Assembly (NCBI GenBank): GCA_965229565.1
Contig: OZ245888.1
Span: 2,645,643-2,709,642 of the forward strand
Length of the DNA: 64,000 nt
Source: JANQNX01 sp040217095
GTDB lineage: Bacteria > Pseudomonadota > Gammaproteobacteria > Eutrophobiales > Eutrophobiaceae
Direction: 5' to 3'
A model generated the notes under the pieces. It was given only the letters and a program-made list of their open reading frames with translations. It had not been told where the DNA came from and did no database searches. Shown here in pieces: positions 8,720-17,900 of this stretch. Within the stretch, counting starts at the first letter, position 1, and every line of letters starts with the position of its first letter. The position numbers and the translations under genes were made by a program.

Positions 8720-9539
8720 TCAATAATTGATGAACAGAATAATCACAGCAGTAACAAAAATAACCAGCGAGAAAACTTTCTGTAGCAATAATTTTCTGTA
8801 GCAATAATAGAGGGTATCTGTTTTGCTATCAGCCGCCCACCAAGCATGCCAATCAGACCACCAAGAATAAACAACCCGGTTATTGTGAGTTCCACCGTCC
8901 TGCCCTGTAAAAAAGCAGCCCCTACACCAGAGATACCAATGAGGGCAATAATCAACAGAGAAGAAGCAACCGCCCGGTGAATGCCAAGCTGTGTGACCGT
9001 AGTAAGCACCGGGATGATCAGGAAGCCTCCGCCCACACCAAACAGACCGGACAGCACACCAGTGACACATCCACTTAACAGCAACACAGCACTGCAGGGC
9101 GCAGAAAGTCTTAATTCCTGATTGTCATTTAACTGGCATATTGGCCATCGGTTTCATTACGGTTCCGATAATTGACCCACACAACGGCAGCCTGATCAGG
9201 CCGCCTGCTTGCCCGATACCACATTGATACAGCTACCAACAGCATAAGAATGGTAAAGCCGATAACGATAAAACTCTCATTGGAACGACCGGCGATATTT
9301 ACCCCCAACGGGGCACATATAATTCCACCAAGAGCCAAAATCAGACTGGTACGCCATTCCACCATTTTATTAATACTGGCTTCAATAGTCCCAAAACCGA
9401 CCATGGCAGCAACGGCTGCCAGCGACATGGTTGTGGCTAACTGGGGCTGTATATCCAATACATAGATCAAAAGAGGCACGGCAAAGATTGAGCCGCCACC
9501 CCCGGTAAGACCGAGAGCGAGACCAACCAGAGCACCCAT
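8720..9539 (-). pseudogene. TauE/SafE-family sulfite/anion exporter, frameshifted
   Basis: The N-terminal half (ATG 9539 to TAA 9129) carries the TauE signature GLTGGGGSIFAVPLL. The C-terminal half, with the second copy of the motif (GLFGVGGGFLIIPVL), continues in another frame from about 9136 to 8743. One frameshift near 9130 therefore splits the protein at the central loop. A second anomaly is a perfect 16-bp tandem duplication at 8777-8808 that alters the reading frame near the C-terminus; the alternative frame (stop at 8720) looks more like a membrane helix. Only 25 bp separate it from the persulfide dioxygenase gene, so it probably exported sulfite or thiosulfate from that pathway. Confidence 0.8.
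8777..8808. repeat. Perfect 16-bp tandem duplication in the TauE/SafE pseudogene
   Basis: The unit tttctgtagcaataat occurs twice in direct succession (8777-8792 and 8793-8808). Because 16 is not a multiple of three, it shifts the frame near the end of the exporter gene. It looks like a slippage duplication. Confidence 0.9.
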
Positions 9540-9564
9540 AAGAATAGAGAATAGTTAACATGGC

Positions 9565-10314
9565 CTACCCCTGCGGACTGTCAGTCATCTGTTCACAGTA
9601 GGCCGCCATCTCTTCGGACAAATTAGAGGGACAGACGCCACATATTTGATTACCCGGCACTGCATGCGCAATAAATTTAGGATAGGGTAGACTCAACTTG
9701 TTCATGATCTCGGTAAATTCTGAAAGAGAGCGATCACCACCCAATCTTGGATTGCGTTGTTTTTCCTGCAGAATTGAAGAAACATGTCGTTGATTATAGT
9801 CATGACCGGGATAAACCAGGGTATCCCCGGGCAGAGTAAATAATTTTTCCCTCACACTTTTATAAAGTTCTTCTGCATTGCCATTTTGAAAATCAGTTCG
9901 CCCACAGCCATCGATCAAAAGCGCATCTCCTGTTAAGAGCTTTTCACCTATTTGATAGCAGAAATGATCGTCAGTATGTCCGGGAGTAAACATCGGATTA
10001 AGATTAATGCTTCCGAATGTAATGAAGACGCCTTCTTCCGCCCTTACATCTGGACACTCGCATTGCGATGTTACCGGGAAAATCATTTGGCTATCGGTTT
10101 CCCGTTTTAATTTGAGAGCAGAGGTAATATGGTCGGCATGAATATGGGTCTCAATGGTATATTTCAGTTTCAAACCAAGCCTATTGATTTCTGTTAGATC
10201 CCTTTCCCATGCAGGATAGACCGGATCAACTAATACAGCCAAGCCCGTTTCTTCACAACCAATCAGATAAGTATAAGTGCTACTGAGTTCTTCAAATAAT
10301 TGACGAAATATCAT
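9565..10314 (-). CDS. Persulfide dioxygenase-like metallo-beta-lactamase protein (ETHE1/PDO family)
   Basis: Oxidises glutathione persulfide to sulfite and glutathione in sulfide detoxification; cytoplasmic. Its 249 residues match the family. The metal-site motifs are present: THIHADH (about 57-63), FTPGHTDDH, GDALLIDGCGRTDF and VYPGHDY. The GCGRTDF segment is typical of ETHE1-type non-haem iron enzymes rather than glyoxalase II. The downstream neighbour is the broken TauE/SafE exporter, a common partner for removing sulfite. No sulfide:quinone reductase is nearby. The 5' region is AT-rich (tatacatatatatagg near 10333) and may bind a regulator. Confidence 0.88.
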   Translation of the reverse strand: MIFRQLFEELSSTYTYLIGCEETGLAVLVDPVYPAWERDLTEINRLGLKLKYTIETHIHADHITSALKLKRETDSQMIFPVTSQCECPDVRAEEGVFITFGSINLNPMFTPGHTDDHFCYQIGEKLLTGDALLIDGCGRTDFQNGNAEELYKSVREKLFTLPGDTLVYPGHDYNQRHVSSILQEKQRNPRLGGDRSLSEFTEIMNKLSLPYPKFIAHAVPGNQICGVCPSNLSEEMAAYCEQMTDSPQG

Positions 10315-10536
10315 AATAGTATTCCCGTATTCATATACATATATATAGGTATCACTCTTCTTCGTTCAACTGTTTTTAGTGTATTGGTAATTTACCTTAG
10401 CGAGGAAACTGTCGAGTTTTACCGCTGATCGAACTTCTTTATAAATTGCACTTTTGAGATTTACTTGTATCACCAAGCTGTCCTGCGAACTACATGACGC
10501 GAAGCGCCGAAGTGGCGAGTCAGATTGCACGCTGTG

Positions 10537-11202
10537 TTAGCCGGGTTTGTGTGCACTATAAAGCACCATTGTTCCGTAGATGGTGCTGAAAGTTTGTCGC
10601 TGCGTTACTTCAACAAACCCGGCCTGCTCAAATAACATGACGAGTTTGCCCGACACATTGTCTTGTGTATTCTTAAAGCCATCAAGAAGTTGTATGAACA
10701 GAAACAACCCTCGCATCAGAGCGTTGTCTGCGCGCCCCCAGTCGGCGACGTGCAACTCTGCTCCTGGTTTAAGAATCCTGAATATCTCCCGTGCTGTGCG
10801 TTCCTTGTCTTCCCATGACAGGTGGTGAAAGAACAAACTCGAAACCACCCGATCAAATTGCGTCGCCGAATAAGGCAGGCTGTAGGACAGTGCATGGTCG
10901 AACTGTACCGAGACATTGGCTTTTTGCGCCTTGCGGATAGCAAGGGATAATATGGCGGGATCACCGTCCACTCCCGTGACGTTGGCTTGTGGCTGGTGTT
11001 GTTTTATCCAGATTGCCAGAGTGCCTGTTCCAGAAGCCAGATCAAGTACGTTTTGGCCTGGGGCAAAGCGGGCTTGTTTGATAAGAGCCTGCTTGAAACT
11101 GCGCTCACGAGTAGTGGTACTGACTACGGCATCGTAGTAGGGAGTAAGCCAATGGTAGCCCAATGCTGGTACGTATTTCGGTTCAGAAGGTTGATGCATC
11201 AT
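10537..11202 (-). CDS. Class I SAM-dependent methyltransferase
   Basis: A 221-residue Rossmann-fold methyltransferase. Motif I reads VLDLASGTGTLA, an acidic ribose-binding Asp follows in VTGVDGD, and a SSLFFHHL segment resembles motif II of UbiE/Methyltransf_11 proteins. The substrate cannot be told. The start is one of two adjacent ATGs, with AAGGAA a few bases upstream. It stands alone between unrelated genes. Its stop codon lies within GGCTAAC (10542-10536), and GTTAGCT occurs 20 bp before the start, loosely like the ends of an integron cassette. That resemblance is weak. Confidence 0.85.
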   Translation of the reverse strand: MMHQPSEPKYVPALGYHWLTPYYDAVVSTTTRERSFKQALIKQARFAPGQNVLDLASGTGTLAIWIKQHQPQANVTGVDGDPAILSLAIRKAQKANVSVQFDHALSYSLPYSATQFDRVVSSLFFHHLSWEDKERTAREIFRILKPGAELHVADWGRADNALMRGLFLFIQLLDGFKNTQDNVSGKLVMLFEQAGFVEVTQRQTFSTIYGTMVLYSAHKPG

Positions 11203-11265
11203 TATTCCTTATTTTTTACCCAGCTAACAGGTGAATAACGTAACACGCGCTTGCCTCGACGAACT

Positions 11266-11386
11266 CCAGTCAACCAAGCAAACGATATCGATGCCACCCG
11301 CAATGACCAGCACCCAAAACAGAATCATAAACACTCAGCACATCCTATATGGCATGCCGAAGAAGGGAAAAATCTTGGTAATACAT
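11266..11386 (-). pseudogene. Remnant of a SHOCT-protein N-terminus
   Basis: From ATG 11386, the sequence matches the start of the intact SHOCT gene next door after allowing one lost base. A shifted frame then reads FPFFGMPY, and after a TGA, VFMILFWVLVIAGG, parallel to the intact copy's FPFFGMPYGL and IFMILFWILIIVGV. It has no SHOCT end and is interrupted by stop and frameshift, so it is non-functional. It shows that the SHOCT gene was once tandemly duplicated here. Confidence 0.75.
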
Positions 11387-11451
11387 ATTGATCTCCAATA
11401 GTAAGTTATTTTCACGGAGTAGTCCGGCGACTATCAGAACGCCCTGTTTGT

Positions 11452-11721
11452 CTAGGGGCTACCTAATTTGTTCAAATCCTCAAGCCGTTGCAGGAACTCC
11501 TCGCGGTCAATCTCGCCGCGCGCATAGCGCTCACGGAGAATCTCGATGGCTGTTTTGTGCACCGGCGAAGACATGTCCCGCTCTTGCCTCGCAGTACCCG
11601 CAGCCAGCCAGCGCACGATAGCGATGACACCCACTATGATGAGTATCCAAAACAGGATCATGAAAATCCACCCCAAACCATAGGGCATACCAAAGAAGGG
11701 AAAAAAATCGCAATCATACAT
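11452..11721 (-). CDS. Small membrane protein with C-terminal SHOCT domain
   Basis: An 89-residue protein with one strong membrane helix (about 12-37) and a C-terminal SHOCT motif (ILRERYARGEIDREEFLQRL). I chose ATG 11721 over the ATG five codons upstream because GGGAGG lies 5 nt before it. SHOCT domains are short oligomerisation modules common in small bacterial membrane proteins; the function here is unknown. It belongs to a tandem group with a broken copy on one side and a cytochrome-SHOCT fusion on the other. Confidence 0.82.
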   Translation of the reverse strand: MYDCDFFPFFGMPYGLGWIFMILFWILIIVGVIAIVRWLAAGTARQERDMSSPVHKTAIEILRERYARGEIDREEFLQRLEDLNKLGSP

Positions 11722-11803
11722 AGTCGCCTCCCGCATCAGGTTGTTAATCTCACGGCAGCAGCCCGGCGGTCGCCCAGGCTGCCTTGTTTGTCTTGGGACT
11801 ACC

Positions 11804-12418
11804 TCATTTATTCAAATCCTCAAGCCGTTGCAGGAACTCCTTCCGATCGATTTCACCGCGGGCATAGCGCTCGCGAAGAATCTCGGTGGCTGTTTTCCCG
11901 GCCGGGACCGCGCGCGGCGCTTGCTGCCCATCCGGGGCCGTCGTGGCCCCCGGGTCCGCTGCGTGCTTCTCCAGATAGGCCGTGAGCGTACGCAGCTCAT
12001 CGCCGCTCGGCGCCTTGATGTTCATCGGGCTGTTGCTTTTGCTCATCCATTGCATGCGCATGTTCATGCGCGCCACCGTCGCCGGCCAGCCGGATGCGCT
12101 ATGCCGCTTGGGGCTGGGCAGGCCATGGCACTGGGTACAGTACTGCGTGAGAAGCTGCGCCCCGGCGACATCCGGTTCCGGCAATTCGGCCGGGCCGACG
12201 GCAGGCGGCATGCCACCCATCATGCCGCCGCAGCGGCCTTCCCAGCTGCCGCCACACATGCCCTGAGCCAGTCGTTGGTCGTTGGCGGTTAACCGCTGGA
12301 CTTCGCGCATCTGAAAGGGATTCTCATCGGTGGACAGGGCCGGCATCGAGGTCAATGAAGCTGAAGCAACCAGTGCAATTGTAGTACCGCTCAGTAAGGT
12401 GGGGTTACGTTTTTTCAT
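11804..12418 (-). CDS. Exported c-type cytochrome with fused SHOCT domain
   Basis: A 204-residue protein with a signal peptide (about 1-29), a Gly/Met/Cys-rich segment (CGGSWEGRCGGMMGGM, about 55-70), one haem-binding motif CTQCH (about 93-97), a possible distal Met (several Met in RMNMRMQWM), an Ala/Pro linker and a C-terminal SHOCT helix pair. The SHOCT end is nearly identical to that of the neighbouring gene, roughly 88% over 90 bp by eye, so the fusion looks recent. The start has GGAGAT 8 nt upstream. The gene is clearly GC-richer than its neighbours, suggesting separate acquisition. Confidence 0.82.
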   Translation of the reverse strand: MKKRNPTLLSGTTIALVASASLTSMPALSTDENPFQMREVQRLTANDQRLAQGMCGGSWEGRCGGMMGGMPPAVGPAELPEPDVAGAQLLTQYCTQCHGLPSPKRHSASGWPATVARMNMRMQWMSKSNSPMNIKAPSGDELRTLTAYLEKHAADPGATTAPDGQQAPRAVPAGKTATEILRERYARGEIDRKEFLQRLEDLNK

Positions 12419-12555
12419 GCGTGTTTATCTCCAAAAAAGTTGGTTCATGTTGTCTATGGGTATCATCGATTCATGTTTCAGAGTACCGCGAGCACCCAGT
12501 CCAGGCGGTTGCATGCCTCGCGGTAATATCCCGATGTCGATTTCATATTCATACG

Positions 12556-14472
12556 CTAAGCTCGTAGCATCCGCAGCCCACTGGCAATCACCACAAATTC
12601 GCTGATCTCATGCGCGAGCACAGCAATGGGCAGCGAGAACACACCCGCCACTGCACCCACCACCAACGTGCCGATGACCAACACCGATAACATCAGGTTC
12701 TGACGAATAATACTCCAGTTACGACGGCTAAAACGGATGAGATAGGGCAAGCGTGACAAATCATCCGCCATCAATGCAACATCAGCCGTTTCCAGCGCCA
12801 CATCCGTACCGGCGGCCCCCATCGCAATACCGACATGGGCAGCCGCCAGTGCCGGTGCATCATTAACACCATCGCCGACCATGGCCACACGACCATATTG
12901 CTGATCCAATTCTTCAACTTTGTGTTTTTTATCCTCAGGACTAAGCTCGGCAAACACTTCATCAATACCAGCTCTGACCGCAATAGTGTTGGCAGTCAGT
13001 GGGTTATCTCCTGTCAGCATAATAATCTTTTCTATGCCTGCCTTTCGCAGCTCACTCATCGCATCGGCCACTCCAGGTCTTAGTGGGTCTATTATTGCAA
13101 TCAATCCCTGCACCTGTTGCTCGGTGCCCAGCAATATGACGGTATTACCGGCCTGCTGTAATTCCCTGATTTGTGCCTGAATCGGATTTAAATCAATTCT
13201 CATGCTGGCGAACAAAGCTGGTTTGCCAATATAGACCATCTCATCATTAATTCGGCCTTTAGCTCCGGCACCGGTGAGCGACTGAAAATCATCTGCCGGC
13301 GTCACTTCAATATTTTCATCTGCCGCATAATTGATAATAGCGCTGGCCAGTGGATGCTGTGAGCGGGATTCCAGTGCAGCTGCCGAGGCCAGCAGTTGTT
13401 TTTCCGTTACGCCATTGTAGGTAATAACTTTACTCACCTGAGGTCGCCCTAAAGTCAATGTACCGGTTTTATCCAGAGTGATAACTCGCACCCTAGCTAA
13501 ATTCTCCAGATGTACACCACCTTTAATCAATATACCGTTTCGGCCTGCGGTGCCTATGGCGACAACCAACGTAATAGGAATGGAAATCACCAAAGCGCAG
13601 GGGGCAGCCGCAACGATAAACACGGTGGCTCGCGTCAACCACTCCTGCCATTCCAGAGCAAAGAAAAGTGGCGGCATGACCGCCAACAAAACACCCACGA
13701 CCAGAACAGCCGGACTATAATGGCGACCAAAACGTTCGATAAAGCGCTGACTTTTTCCCTTACTGGACTGCGCTTCTTCCACCAGATGAATAATCCGCGC
13801 CAGGGTGTTATCCGCTGTGGTTTTAGTTACACGAATGGTCAGTGCGCCTTCACCATTTAAAGTGGCGGCGAAGACACTGTCTCCAATATTTTTTTCAACA
13901 GGTACGGCCTCACCAGTAACGGGCGCCTGATTAAGGCTTGAGTGACCTTCAACGATTTTTCCGTCCGTGGCCACAGCTTCACCTGGTCGGACAACAAAAA
14001 GATCTCCGACACAAAGTTCTTCTGCAGGAATTATTATTTCTTTGTCATCGCGCAATACCAATGCTGTTTTGGGTGCCAGATCCATTAATGCGCGAATCGC
14101 ATTACGGGTGCGTTCTTCAGTATACCCTTCGGCTGCCTCTGAAATAGAGTACAGAAAAACCAGCATCGCCGCCTCGGCCCATTGCCCTAAAAGTCCCGCA
14201 GTAATAGCGGCGACGGTCATCAATATTTCAATGCCAACCTGCCGCTCCTCAAGCAGTGTTTCAATACCCTCGCGGATGAAATACCAGCCGCCAATAACCA
14301 CCGCGAGCAGATACAGGCTGGTTTCCAGCAAGGATGGCAGGCCCAGCATGGAACCGAAAAAACCGATTGCCAGCAATAAGCCAGATAATGTCGAAGTAAC
14401 AACCTGAAGATTACGCCAGGGCGGTGGCATGGGTTGGCCAGTGGCAACGGTATCACAGCCTGGATAAGCCAT
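12556..14472 (-). CDS. P1B-type heavy-metal ATPase with APC in place of CPC
   Basis: ATP-driven metal exporter of the inner membrane, 638 residues. It has the phosphatase motif TGEAVP (about 186), phosphorylation motif DKTGT (334-338), HP motif SQHPLA (about 371-376), TGDN (487-490) and GDGVND (533-538). The membrane metal motif is A290-P291-C292 rather than the CPC of Cu and Zn/Cd pumps or the SPC of Co pumps. There is no N-terminal HMA domain. The gene begins at an ATG overlapping the stop of a 45-residue Cys-rich ORF (TAATG). It is the last gene of the second RND operon, which suggests cytoplasm-to-periplasm supply of metal to the RND pump. Confidence 0.92.
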   Translation of the reverse strand: MAYPGCDTVATGQPMPPPWRNLQVVTSTLSGLLLAIGFFGSMLGLPSLLETSLYLLAVVIGGWYFIREGIETLLEERQVGIEILMTVAAITAGLLGQWAEAAMLVFLYSISEAAEGYTEERTRNAIRALMDLAPKTALVLRDDKEIIIPAEELCVGDLFVVRPGEAVATDGKIVEGHSSLNQAPVTGEAVPVEKNIGDSVFAATLNGEGALTIRVTKTTADNTLARIIHLVEEAQSSKGKSQRFIERFGRHYSPAVLVVGVLLAVMPPLFFALEWQEWLTRATVFIVAAAPCALVISIPITLVVAIGTAGRNGILIKGGVHLENLARVRVITLDKTGTLTLGRPQVSKVITYNGVTEKQLLASAAALESRSQHPLASAIINYAADENIEVTPADDFQSLTGAGAKGRINDEMVYIGKPALFASMRIDLNPIQAQIRELQQAGNTVILLGTEQQVQGLIAIIDPLRPGVADAMSELRKAGIEKIIMLTGDNPLTANTIAVRAGIDEVFAELSPEDKKHKVEELDQQYGRVAMVGDGVNDAPALAAAHVGIAMGAAGTDVALETADVALMADDLSRLPYLIRFSRRNWSIIRQNLMLSVLVIGTLVVGAVAGVFSLPIAVLAHEISEFVVIASGLRMLRA

Positions 14473-14609
14473 TATTTAGCGCTTGCCTTTAAGTTATCGG
14501 AGAGAATACCCACCCGGCAGCACCCACATTCACGCAATTGCATTCGGAAATTGTAGTGTTTCAAGGTTTGGCAATCGGCGTCGGTCCCCCACAAACTTTT
14601 CATCATCAT
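14472..14609 (-). CDS. 45-residue Cys-rich small protein coupled to the P-type ATPase
   Basis: A small ORF starting in ATGATGATG (14609-14601), where the PII-like gene ends by overlap (ATGA), and ending in TAATG, which is also the ATPase start. It has four cysteines: C13 and a CGCC cluster at 28-31 (within RECGCCRVG). It has no signal peptide, so it would be cytoplasmic. The double overlap argues strongly that it is translated. It could deliver metal to the ATPase, which lacks its own metal-binding domain. No family is recognised. Confidence 0.65.
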   Translation of the reverse strand: MMMKSLWGTDADCQTLKHYNFRMQLRECGCCRVGILSDNLKASAK

Positions 14610-14923
14610 TTACCATCGATCACGTAAGTATTGCTTAAGCTGGAAACATATATCCACCCTGAGTTCTCCTTACTGGTGCGACCGTATTTTCGAATGATTT
14701 TTACTACTTCTGCTTCGTCATTATCTTCACAAACTAATTCCAGTTTCGTTTCTGTAATTATCTCTTCTCCAAATTCGATCGAATAATCTTGCTCTTTATC
14801 GTCTAGTGACTTCAATATGCTCTTGACATCTATAACCGTGAGCTTACAAAAACCAGCTTTTATTAGACCACGAATAACATCTGCTGCTCGTGCGCGGCGG
14901 ATGAATGCTTTTATTTCAATCAT
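14606..14923 (-). CDS. PII-like signalling protein of the metal-efflux-linked group
   Basis: A 105-residue protein with the PII/CutA-like ferredoxin fold pattern (MIEIKAFIRR start, RAADVIRGLIKAGF helix). It is too divergent in the T-loop to be GlnB/GlnK. PII proteins next to RND metal pumps form a known separate group, sometimes called PII-NG, of unknown function. It overlaps the RND pump gene by 8 bp upstream and the small Cys-rich ORF downstream, so it is locked into the pump operon. It may report metal or nucleotide status to the pump or ATPase. Confidence 0.83.
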   Translation of the reverse strand: MIEIKAFIRRARAADVIRGLIKAGFCKLTVIDVKSILKSLDDKEQDYSIEFGEEIITETKLELVCEDNDEAEVVKIIRKYGRTSKENSGWIYVSSLSNTYVIDGK

Positions 14924-17900
14924 GACGTTTTACCTCTTTTTTTTCGCTCCTGTTTTCAACCCATTCATAGATTACTGGTAGCAGGAGCAATGTGAGTAAT
15001 GTTGATGAGAACAATCCTCCGACAACAACTGATGCCAATGGTCGCTGGGTTTCAGCACCAACACCGGAGGAAAGTAGCATCGGGACAAGTCCCAGAATGG
15101 CGACACTTGCCGTCATTAACACAGGACGCAAACGTAATTCCGCACCCTTTCGCACTGCTTCGCTGACAGGAAGTCCTTTTTCGCGTAATTCATTTATAAA
15201 ACTGATCAAGACAATACCGTTCAGCATGGCAACACCAAACACGGCAATGAACCCTATCGCCGAAGGCACAGACAGGTACTGGCCAGTGATATAAAGCGCT
15301 ATCAACCCACCTGTCGCCGCAAACGGGACATTGGCGATAATCATTGTGGCGTATTTCACCGAATTAAAGGCGGTGTATAACAACACAAAAATAAAGAAAA
15401 TAGTCAACGGGACAATGATTGATAATCGCTTGAGTGCTCTTTGCTGATTTTCGAATGCGCCTCCCCATTCAATCCAGTAACCGGATGGTAAGTTGATTTG
15501 TTGTTTAATCAACGCGTTTGCATCATTTACAAATCCATCGATATCTCGGCCCCTCACGTCCATCTGGATCACAGCATAACGCTGCAATTGTTCACGACGA
15601 ACAAATGAATATCCCTCCGCAACTGAAATATCCGCAACTTTAGAAAGCGGGATGATGGCGCCATCTAATGTACGAATTGGAATATTCCGAATTGATTCTA
15701 TTGACGCTTTAGATGAGTCCTGTAAGCGTGCAGTAATATCGAAACGCTTTACTCCTTCGATCAAAGTGCTTATAGATTCATTTCCAATACCGGAACGCAC
15801 TACAGTGAGGACTTCATCGGCATTCAAACCATAACGTGCCAATCGACTGCGATTTACTTGAATCCTTATCTGTGGTTTACCAATGTTAGCCTCCAGTGAT
15901 AAATCCGCAACGCCCGGTACCAGAGCAACGGTATTTTTTATTTCCTGGCTTAGACGATCCAATTCAACCAGATCTTCACCATAAATTTTTGCCGCCAGCG
16001 TTGCCCTGACACCTGATATCAATTCTTCAACACGCATCTGAATAGGTTGCGTGAAAGCGATCACAGACGTTGGTACCACTTCCTCCAGAGTCTCACGCAT
16101 TTCATCGGCTAAAGATTCAAATGAATGATTGCTTGACCATCCTTCTTGAGGTTTTAGCTCCGTATAGATCTCCATATAGTTCACATCTGCAGTTTCCCCC
16201 TTCTCGGCCCGACCAATCATGGCCACAGTCGTATTTACTTCCGGAAACTCTGAAAGTGCATTTTCTATTTTTTTCGATATTTCAATCGACTGATCCAGAG
16301 ACGTTGAAGGAATGGATGTTACTCGCCACATGATTGAACCTTCTTGTAACTGAGGCATGAATTCCTTACCCAATAAGGTAAACAATGAAAGACTAGAGAC
16401 AAGTCCAACGATTGCAACCATGAGAACTGTTTTCTTGAATGACAGAAAAAAGGACAACGTAGGCAGGTAAATCCATTTAATAAATCGCACTAATAACGTA
16501 TCACGCTCTTCTTTGGGTTTCAGTATGATTGCTGCCAATACAGGAATGATCGTCAGTGTGAGGAGGAGTGATCCTGCCATGGCAAAACTGATATTGAAAG
16601 CCATCGGTTTAAACAACTTTCCTTCCAGTCCCTGTAAGCTGAACAAGGGCATGAAGACAACGATGATAATAATAATCGCAAATGAAATCGGATTTGCCAC
16701 TTCGCGTGCTGCCGTTAACACGGCTGCAGTTTTGTCCACCTTACCACCCTCGGCACGCCGCTCTGCCATAATTCTGAAAGAATTTTCCACCATGACAACG
16801 GCACCATCGACCATCATGCCGATGCCAATCGCCAACCCTGCTAATGACATGAGATTTGCAGATAGTCCAACTTCATTCATAAAAATAAATGCAATTAACA
16901 TGGCAAGCGGTAATGCAGTGATCACCACAAACGCTGAACGCAATTCTCCTAAAAATAGAAACAGCACAATCGCAACCAGGATTGAGCCTTCAATGAGGGC
17001 CATAGTCGCAGTACTGACTGCTTTCTCTACCAAATCAGTACGATCATAAATGGGGCGTAACGTCACACCATCAGGTAATGCTGATCTGACGATGTCTATT
17101 TTCTGCTTAACTGCATCGACGACATTTTTGGCATTCTCACCAATTCGCGAAAGCGCCATGCCTAAAACGACCTCTTTACCATCACGGGTAACTGCACCAA
17201 AACGCAAAGAAGGCCCTTGCTCAATTTTGGCAACGTCCTTGAGATAAACGGGAGTACCATCCTTTACCTTCACGACAATATTACCAATGTCTTGCTCATT
17301 GGCCACCAGACCAAGACCGCGCACTAGATATTGTTCTGCACCTAAATCAATATATTGTCCGCCAACCTGGCGGTTGTTCGTTTCTATAACATCAATCACG
17401 TCACGAAAACTTAACTCATATTTGATCAGCAATAATGGATCTATGATTACCTGAAATTGTCTTTCTTGTCCGCCCCATGACATAACATCATCCACACCCG
17501 GAGCTGTACGCAAGATTAAACGCACAGACCAATCTTGTAAGGTACGTAAATCCATATCACTAAAGGTCTTAAGTTTTTCATCTGCCCGTTCAATAGTGTA
17601 CCAAAATACCTGCCCAAGACCCGAGGTATTAGGCCCCATTTCCGGAGTGCCATAGCCTTCTGGGATTCGGTCGCCGACCTCTAGCAAGCGTTCCATTACC
17701 AGCCGCCTGGTAAAATAGTTATCCATATCATCCTCGAAATAGACGGCAACATAGGACAGACCAAACAGGCTGACTGAACGTATTTGTTGCACTCCGGGAA
17801 GGCCTGCCATACCAGACTCAACAGGAAAGGTCAGTAACTGTTCAACGTCCTCTGCCGCTAAACCGGGAGACTCGGTATAAATATTAACCTGAACTGGCGT

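Noticed and set aside
10536..11228. Annotating the methyltransferase as an integron gene cassette
   Set aside because: The core sites are imperfect and no attC end is found at a normal distance. It is kept only as a weak finding.
14606..14923. Classical nitrogen regulator GlnB/GlnK
   Set aside because: The conserved T-loop pattern is absent and there is no amtB or glnA context; the metal-pump context fits the other PII group.
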